Assembly (NCBI GenBank): GCA_024278175.1
Contig: JAJRTS010000076.1
Coordinates: 1 to 38,454 of the forward strand
DNA from: Gemmatimonadales bacterium
GTDB lineage: Bacteria > Gemmatimonadota > Glassbacteria > GWA2-58-10
Direction of reading: 5' to 3'
Length of the DNA: 38,454 bases
A program made the position numbers and the translations under genes. Positions 34,394 to 38,454 of this stretch are shown here, piece after piece. Each line of letters starts with the position of its first letter. Within the stretch, counting starts at the first letter, position 1. The notes beneath the pieces were generated by a model. The model was given only the letters and a program-made list of their open reading frames with translations. It did not search any database and was not told the origin of the DNA.

Positions 34394-34729
34394 ATGAGCG
34401 CTCATCCGGACGATAAATATCTTGCCGTTTTTGTCACCGCCGCCAGCCAGGACGATGCTCTCCGGATAGCACGGGCTGTGGTGGAGGAGCGGCTGGCCGC
34501 CTGCGGTAACGTGCTGGGGCAGGTGCGCTCGATATACCGCTGGCAAGGTAAGATAGCGGACGAACAGGAGGTAATGCTGGTCCTCAAGACCCGCTCCGCC
34601 CTGTTCGAGGCCCTTTGCAGGCGGGTGGTCGAGCTGCACGGCTACGAGGTTCCGGAGGTGATCGCCCTGCCTGTAGAGGCCGGTCACGCTCCTTACCTCG
34701 ATTGGATCCGGGAAAATACTTCAAGTTGA
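34394..34729 (+). CDS. cutA: Divalent-cation tolerance protein CutA
   Basis: 111-aa protein of the CutA family, a compact trimeric protein related to PII-like folds. The conserved stretches AVFVTAASQDDALRIARAVVEERLAACGNV, IYRWQGKIADEQEVMLVLKT and HGYEVPEVIALPVEAGHAPYLDWI are all present. The name comes from copper tolerance, but the molecular role is unclear. GGAGG is seven bases before ATG 34394, so this start is preferred over the in-frame ATG 34370. It is followed after 20 bases by purD. Confidence 0.95.
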   Translation: MSAHPDDKYLAVFVTAASQDDALRIARAVVEERLAACGNVLGQVRSIYRWQGKIADEQEVMLVLKTRSALFEALCRRVVELHGYEVPEVIALPVEAGHAPYLDWIRENTSS

Positions 34730-34749
34730 GTCCCACGGAGAAAATTTAG

Positions 34750-36033
34750 ATGAGAGTCCTGATTGTCGGTAACGGGGGGCGCGAGCACGCCCTGCTCTGG
34801 CGGCTTGCCGCCGACAGCCCCGAAAGTGAATTTTTTATCACCCGTGGCAACCCGGGTACCGCGGCCCTGGCGCAGAATGTCGATGTCGGTCCCACGGACG
34901 TGGATGGCGTTGTGCGCGCCGCCGGGGAAATCGGCACCGGCCTGGTGGTTGTCGGGCCCGAGGTGCCGCTGGCCGGGGGCTTGGCCGACAGGCTGATCGC
35001 GGCCGGCCGCGATGTGTTCGGGCCTGTGGCCGGAGCGGCGAAAATCGAAAGCAGCAAGGTCTTCTCCAAGCGGTTAATGCGCGATGCCGGAGTGCCCACC
35101 GCCGCTTTCGAGGTTTTTACCGATCTCGACCCGGCGCTGGCTCATATCGAAAACGGCCCCGAACAGTGCGTGGTCAAGGCCGATGGCCTGGCCGCGGGCA
35201 AGGGCGCGATTGTCTGCCGCGGCAAACAGGAAGCCCGCGACGCCGTGAGAACGATCCTGGCCGAGCGTGTGTTCGGCGCTGCCGGCGCTGCCGTGGTGAT
35301 CGAGGAAATGATGAAGGGCGAGGAGTTGAGCGTGCTGGCCCTGGTCGATGGGAAAAACGTGGTGCCGCTCGTGCCCAGCCAGGATCACAAGGCTGTGGGC
35401 GAGGGCGATACCGGCCCCAATACCGGCGGGATGGGCTGCTATGCCCCGGTGGCAATCGCCACCGGGCTGCTGATGGGTGTGGTGATGCACCGGATCCTGC
35501 AGCCGGTTGTGGCCGAGCTGGCCCGCAGGGGCACGCCTTACAGAGGCTGCCTGTATGCCGGGCTGATGATCTGCGAGGACGGCCCGAAGGTTGTGGAATT
35601 CAACTGCCGTTTCGGCGATCCGGAAACCCAGGTTGTGCTGCCGCTACTGGACGGCAACCTGCTGGAGCTGATGAAAGCTTCCGCCGTGGGTTCGCTCGCC
35701 GGTGTGGAGGTGGGAGCGAAAGATGGCGCCGCGGTATGCGTGGTGATGGCCAGCGGAGGGTATCCGGGCAGCTACGGAAAGGGTAAAGAAATCGGGTTCG
35801 GTTCCGCTCTGGACAGCCGGGAAGATATTATCGTTTTTCACGCCGGAACAGCCGCAAAAGATGAGGCGACTGTCACCTCCGGCGGCAGGGTGCTCGGTGT
35901 TACCGGACTGGATGAAAATGTGGCTGCCGCCGCCGCCAGAGCCTACGAGGGCGTGGACCTGATCTCATTCGAGAACAGCTATTACCGCCGGGATATCGCC
36001 TGGCGCGAGATCGAAAGAGTGAAAAATAAATAG
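34750..36033 (+). CDS. purD: Phosphoribosylamine-glycine ligase
   Basis: 427-aa ATP-grasp enzyme catalysing the second step of purine synthesis (phosphoribosylamine + glycine + ATP to GAR). The N-terminal motif MRVLIVGNGGREHALLWRL, VVGPEVPLAGGLADRL near residue 74, the ATP-grasp lid YRG-type region PSQDHKAVGEGDTGPNTGGMGCYAPV near 215, and FNCRFGDPETQVVLPLL near 285 are diagnostic. Length is normal for PurD. GGAG lies nine bases before ATG. It sits in the plus-strand run cutA-purD-unknown-sugar kinase; other pur genes are not present here. Confidence 0.97.
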   Translation: MRVLIVGNGGREHALLWRLAADSPESEFFITRGNPGTAALAQNVDVGPTDVDGVVRAAGEIGTGLVVVGPEVPLAGGLADRLIAAGRDVFGPVAGAAKIESSKVFSKRLMRDAGVPTAAFEVFTDLDPALAHIENGPEQCVVKADGLAAGKGAIVCRGKQEARDAVRTILAERVFGAAGAAVVIEEMMKGEELSVLALVDGKNVVPLVPSQDHKAVGEGDTGPNTGGMGCYAPVAIATGLLMGVVMHRILQPVVAELARRGTPYRGCLYAGLMICEDGPKVVEFNCRFGDPETQVVLPLLDGNLLELMKASAVGSLAGVEVGAKDGAAVCVVMASGGYPGSYGKGKEIGFGSALDSREDIIVFHAGTAAKDEATVTSGGRVLGVTGLDENVAAAAARAYEGVDLISFENSYYRRDIAWREIERVKNK

Positions 36034-36090
36034 CGGCGGCTCAACTGTTCGCCCCGCAAGCGGGTGAATAAACAGTGGGAGAATCGATCT

Positions 36091-36369
36091 ATGGATCTGC
36101 CGGTTGTCAGGATAAATCAGGCTGGAGATGATATCGGCTGGGGCAAGCTCGGCTCGGTGATGCCCGGCCAGGACGGCTCCAGCGAAATCACGCTGCACGA
36201 CGTGCAGATGGTGGACACGGTCGCCTTCGAGATCGGCGGACCGTTTCGTCTCACTGTCGAGCAGCGTAAATTCGGCGGTTGTATGCCGGTTAACTTTCGC
36301 TCTCTGAGACCCGGTGCGGCTTACGACCGGGTGGTGCTGCGTACCGGAGAGAAACCTGTTACGCAGTAA
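36091..36369 (+). CDS. Unknown small protein (92 aa)
   Basis: I do not recognise this protein. It has no signal peptide, membrane segment or metal motif. The sequence is mixed alpha/beta-like (LPVVRINQAGDDIGWGKLGSV, SEITLHDVQMVDTVAFEIGG, FRLTVEQRKFGGCMPVNF). ATG 36091 has GGGAG nine bases upstream; an in-frame GTG 36064 has no ribosome site. It lies 57 bases after purD and 76 before the kinase gene, all on the same strand, so it is probably co-transcribed with them. Codon use matches the neighbours, which supports a real gene. Confidence 0.65.
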   Translation: MDLPVVRINQAGDDIGWGKLGSVMPGQDGSSEITLHDVQMVDTVAFEIGGPFRLTVEQRKFGGCMPVNFRSLRPGAAYDRVVLRTGEKPVTQ

Positions 36370-36445
36370 AACGGACGGTCAGCCGGACAGGCAACCGCCC
36401 GGCCGCTAAAGTTTTCTTTTACCATGAATTCCGGGGAGATTCCAG

Positions 36446-37891
36446 ATGACTGACAGAGATCAACTGATCACCCGCCTCGGCGACAGGGATCCCGAACTGC
36501 TGCGCATGCTGGATCAGCACTACAATATTGATGTCACCGACAGACTGCTGCGAGTGCTGAAATACCATGCCGAGCGCTTTCCCGGCGACAGAGAGGTTGC
36601 CGTGCTCAAGGCTCCGGGCCGGGTCAACGTGATCGGTGAGCATCTGGACTACAACGGCCTGCCTGTGTTCCCGATGGCGATCGACTATGACATGACGGTT
36701 GTCCTCTCCCGGCGGGACGACCGGAAAGTGGTGGCGGTCAACCCCGAGTTTGACGACCGCGAGTTCGAGATCAGCGCTCAGATTCCCCGCTTCGAAACAG
36801 GAGACTGGGGCAACTATCTCAAGGCCGGCGTCCAGGGGATTGTCGATGAGTTCGGCGGGCCGGAGAAACTCAAGGGGTTCAACGGCTCTTTCCTGGGCTC
36901 GGTCCCGATTGGCTCGGGTCTGTCGAGCAGCAGCACGCTGGTGGTGGCCTCGGCGATAGCGGTGCTGGAATCCTCCGGTATCGGGATGCCTCCGCTGGAA
37001 CTGGCCGACCGCATGGCTAAAGCCGAGTGGTATGTCGGCACCCAGGGAGGCGGTATGGACCACGCGGCCAGCATTCTGAGCGAAAAGGGCAAGGCGCTTA
37101 AAATAGGCTTCTTCCCGCTTTCTGCCACCCCGGTGGCTATCCCGGAAGGGTATACGATCGTGGTGGCCAACTCGATGGTGGTCTCGGCCAAAACCGAGGC
37201 CTCGCGGATCAGGTTCAACCTGCTGCCCGCCGCCTGCCAGATCGCCTGCGCGATGATGGTCAAAACGATGGGCCTGGAAAACGAGGGTATCGAGCGCCTC
37301 GGCGACATCTATTTCAGGTACGGCCGGATCGAAACCCTGCGGGGCCACGAGAAAACGTTCACGCAGGATCGTTACACCAGGCAGGAGGTCGCTGATTTCC
37401 TGGGGCTGTCACTGGAGGAAACCGAGAGCACGTTCTACACCGCACGCTCCGGAGAGCCGCTGCCCGTGCCGGAAGAGGGGCTGCCGATCGCCGCGCGTGC
37501 CCGCCACGTGATCTCCGAGGCGATCCGTGTGGAGGAGAGCGTTAAAGTTATCGAAGCCGGCGACGGCGAGGCGTTCGGACGACGGATGAACGGCTCGTGG
37601 ATCAGTTGCCGCGATGATTTCGGGATTTCCCATCCCAGTCTGGAAAAGCTGGTGGATATCGCCCGCGAGGCCGGTTCCAGCGGCAGCCGTCTTACCGGCG
37701 CGGGCTGGGGAGGTTGTACTGTCCATCTGGTGGCTGACCACAAGGTGGACGCGGTGCTGGAAGCGCTGATGGAAAAATACTACAACGGCGCGATCAGGGA
37801 ATTTCCCGCCGCGGCCGAGCGTTTTACCCAGCGCCCGCAGGACGCCCTGCTGGCCCTGCGACCCTCCGCCGGGGCCAGGGTGCTGTTTTAA
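36446..37891 (+). CDS. GALK2-like galactokinase-family GHMP kinase
   Basis: 481-aa sugar kinase. The galactokinase signature is residues 57-69 (PGRVNVIGEHLDY), the GHMP ATP loop is SVPIGSGLSSSST (152-164), the catalytic Asp region is GGGMDH (D205), and the C-terminal motif is SRLTGAGWGGCTVHLV (from about 412). It is longer than typical bacterial GalK (near 390 aa) and keeps the eukaryote GALK2-type features: IGEHLDYNGLPVFPMAID, ANSMVVSAKTEAS, an insertion with ARHVISEAIRVEE, and a C-terminal ...LLALRPSAGARV. This suggests phosphorylation of galactose or GalNAc-type sugars, to be confirmed. GGGGAG lies seven bases before ATG. Confidence 0.88.
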   Translation: MTDRDQLITRLGDRDPELLRMLDQHYNIDVTDRLLRVLKYHAERFPGDREVAVLKAPGRVNVIGEHLDYNGLPVFPMAIDYDMTVVLSRRDDRKVVAVNPEFDDREFEISAQIPRFETGDWGNYLKAGVQGIVDEFGGPEKLKGFNGSFLGSVPIGSGLSSSSTLVVASAIAVLESSGIGMPPLELADRMAKAEWYVGTQGGGMDHAASILSEKGKALKIGFFPLSATPVAIPEGYTIVVANSMVVSAKTEASRIRFNLLPAACQIACAMMVKTMGLENEGIERLGDIYFRYGRIETLRGHEKTFTQDRYTRQEVADFLGLSLEETESTFYTARSGEPLPVPEEGLPIAARARHVISEAIRVEESVKVIEAGDGEAFGRRMNGSWISCRDDFGISHPSLEKLVDIAREAGSSGSRLTGAGWGGCTVHLVADHKVDAVLEALMEKYYNGAIREFPAAAERFTQRPQDALLALRPSAGARVLF

Positions 37892-37956
37892 AAGCAGAAA
37901 GTGATTTTTTGCCGGACCGCGCAGACTGTTAACCCCACAGCAGTTGAGGTTCTGAC

Positions 37957-38151
37957 ATGTCGTGGCAGGATTTTTTGCAGGATATTGTAAAATTCCTTTC
38001 AGCGCCTCTTCTCTGGCAGGGAGTGGCTGTTGGAGTTATTGTCGCCATGATGATTGGGACCTGGAAGTGGTGGTGCAAGTTGTTGCGCAAGAAGGAAAAG
38101 CCGGGAAAAGTTGAATCTTACAACGTAACCGTTATAACAACTCCATTATGA
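37957..38151 (+). CDS. Small membrane protein, possible anchor of a split TPR gene
   Basis: 64-aa peptide: amphipathic start (MSWQDFLQDIVKFLSAPLLW), one membrane helix (GVAVGVIVAMMIGTWKWW), a basic run (KLLRKKEKPGK) and a short C-terminus ending VITTPL. TGA 38149-38151 lies directly ahead of a TPR-coding frame in the +1 register, which has no good start of its own. A single frameshift at about 38143-38149 would join the two into one membrane-anchored TPR protein. Whether this is a real stop, a mutation or a read error is unknown. Confidence 0.5.
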   Translation: MSWQDFLQDIVKFLSAPLLWQGVAVGVIVAMMIGTWKWWCKLLRKKEKPGKVESYNVTVITTPL

Positions 38152-38170
38152 TTACCAAGATGGCTGGCCC

Positions 38171-38454
38171 GTGGCGCCTCCGGGAGAGAAGAAAGACCTT
38201 TACGAGGAAGCCCGGAAAAAAGCGGCAAAAGGAGATTTTAATAGAGCAATAGCAGATTATACCAAACTACTGGAACAAGAGAAAGACCGAACAAAACGCG
38301 CCGCGGTTGAGCTCCAGATTGGCAATGCATACTACAAAAAGAGAATGTATAACAAAGCATACGAGCACTATGCCGATTCACTCAGGCTGGCCCGGAAAGC
38401 CGGAGATAAGCACGCCGAAGCCTCCGCACTGGGAGCGCAGGCAAATGCATATAC
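38171..38454 (+). CDS. TPR repeat protein (3' partial, start uncertain)
   Basis: The frame 38138-38454 is open to the window end and encodes tetratricopeptide-like repeats: LYEEARKKAAKGDFNRAIADYTKLLEQE, then AAVELQIGNAYYKKRMYNKAYEHYADSLRLARKAG, then a third starting DKHAEASALGAQANAY. There is no ATG at its beginning. GTG 38171 is one possible start but lacks a ribosome site, and an upstream stop (TAA 38135-38137) closes the frame. Codons such as AGA, ATA and AAA are much commoner here than in the preceding genes, suggesting recent transfer. It continues outside the window. Confidence 0.6.
   Translation, partial: MAPPGEKKDLYEEARKKAAKGDFNRAIADYTKLLEQEKDRTKRAAVELQIGNAYYKKRMYNKAYEHYADSLRLARKAGDKHAEASALGAQANAY

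Noticed and set aside
38141-38152. prfB-like programmed +1 frameshift
   Set aside because: TTA TGA T could slip as in prfB, but there is no Shine-Dalgarno-like spacer upstream and the slippery codon differs. A split gene or read error is simpler.

Overview
The window looks like a piece of a GC-rich bacterial chromosome, probably from an uncultured member of the FCB superphylum (Latescibacterota/Glassbacteria/KSB1-like). This is an inference from two traits. The first protein ends in a FlgD-like, type IX-secretion-style C-terminal domain (NPFNPSTTI, GLI/LVNE, SGVYFYRM motifs). Two secreted proteins carry dockerin-type calcium repeats. No rRNA, tRNA or CRISPR array was seen, so the placement cannot be confirmed here. 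Most genes have clear Shine-Dalgarno sites, and several starts are GTG or TTG.

Layout. 1-3.2 kb: the end of a secreted dockerin/FlgD-like protein, then a translationally coupled MoxR ATPase and DUF58 pair. 3.2-5.0 kb: a small lipoprotein and a Tat-exported aldo/keto reductase. 5.02-5.22 kb: a 200-bp non-coding element with inverted ends and a target duplication. 5.2-10.6 kb: a minus-strand cluster (SGNH hydrolase, GH13 amylase-family enzyme, alpha/beta hydrolase, Tat-exported FAD oxidoreductase with a discoidin-like tail). 10.7-16.7 kb: two 208-bp repeats in inverted orientation enclose an NAD-dependent epimerase, a histidine kinase-rhomboid pair, a 29-aa membrane microprotein with a possible pseudoknot RNA, a DUF4258/YgiT toxin-antitoxin pair and an AIM24-family protein. 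16.8-24.6 kb: rhodanese, GNAT, a Tat-exported Gfo/Idh/MocA oxidoreductase, an FGE-like lipoprotein without the catalytic cysteines, a beta-helix/dockerin protein, a secreted nitrilase-superfamily amidase and a Nudix hydrolase. 24.7-34.1 kb: MFS transporter plus Tat-exported sugar isomerase-like protein, a DMT transporter with a near-consensus promoter, two URO-D-fold proteins, an HDOD protein, an amidohydrolase and a Tat/lipoprotein metallo-beta-lactamase-fold hydrolase. 34.4-38.5 kb: cutA, purD, an unknown protein, a GALK2-like sugar kinase and, at the edge, an AT-richer membrane-anchor/TPR locus.

Taken together the window reads as that of a heterotroph that handles carbohydrates and related organics partly outside the cytoplasm. 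Five proteins carry twin-arginine signals (aldo/keto reductase, FAD oxidoreductase, Gfo/Idh/MocA, TIM-barrel isomerase, MBL hydrolase). Four of these are enzymes usually loaded with a cofactor or metal before export. The least explained parts are non-coding: the two MITE-like families and the microprotein/pseudoknot/terminator unit at 14.45-14.68 kb.
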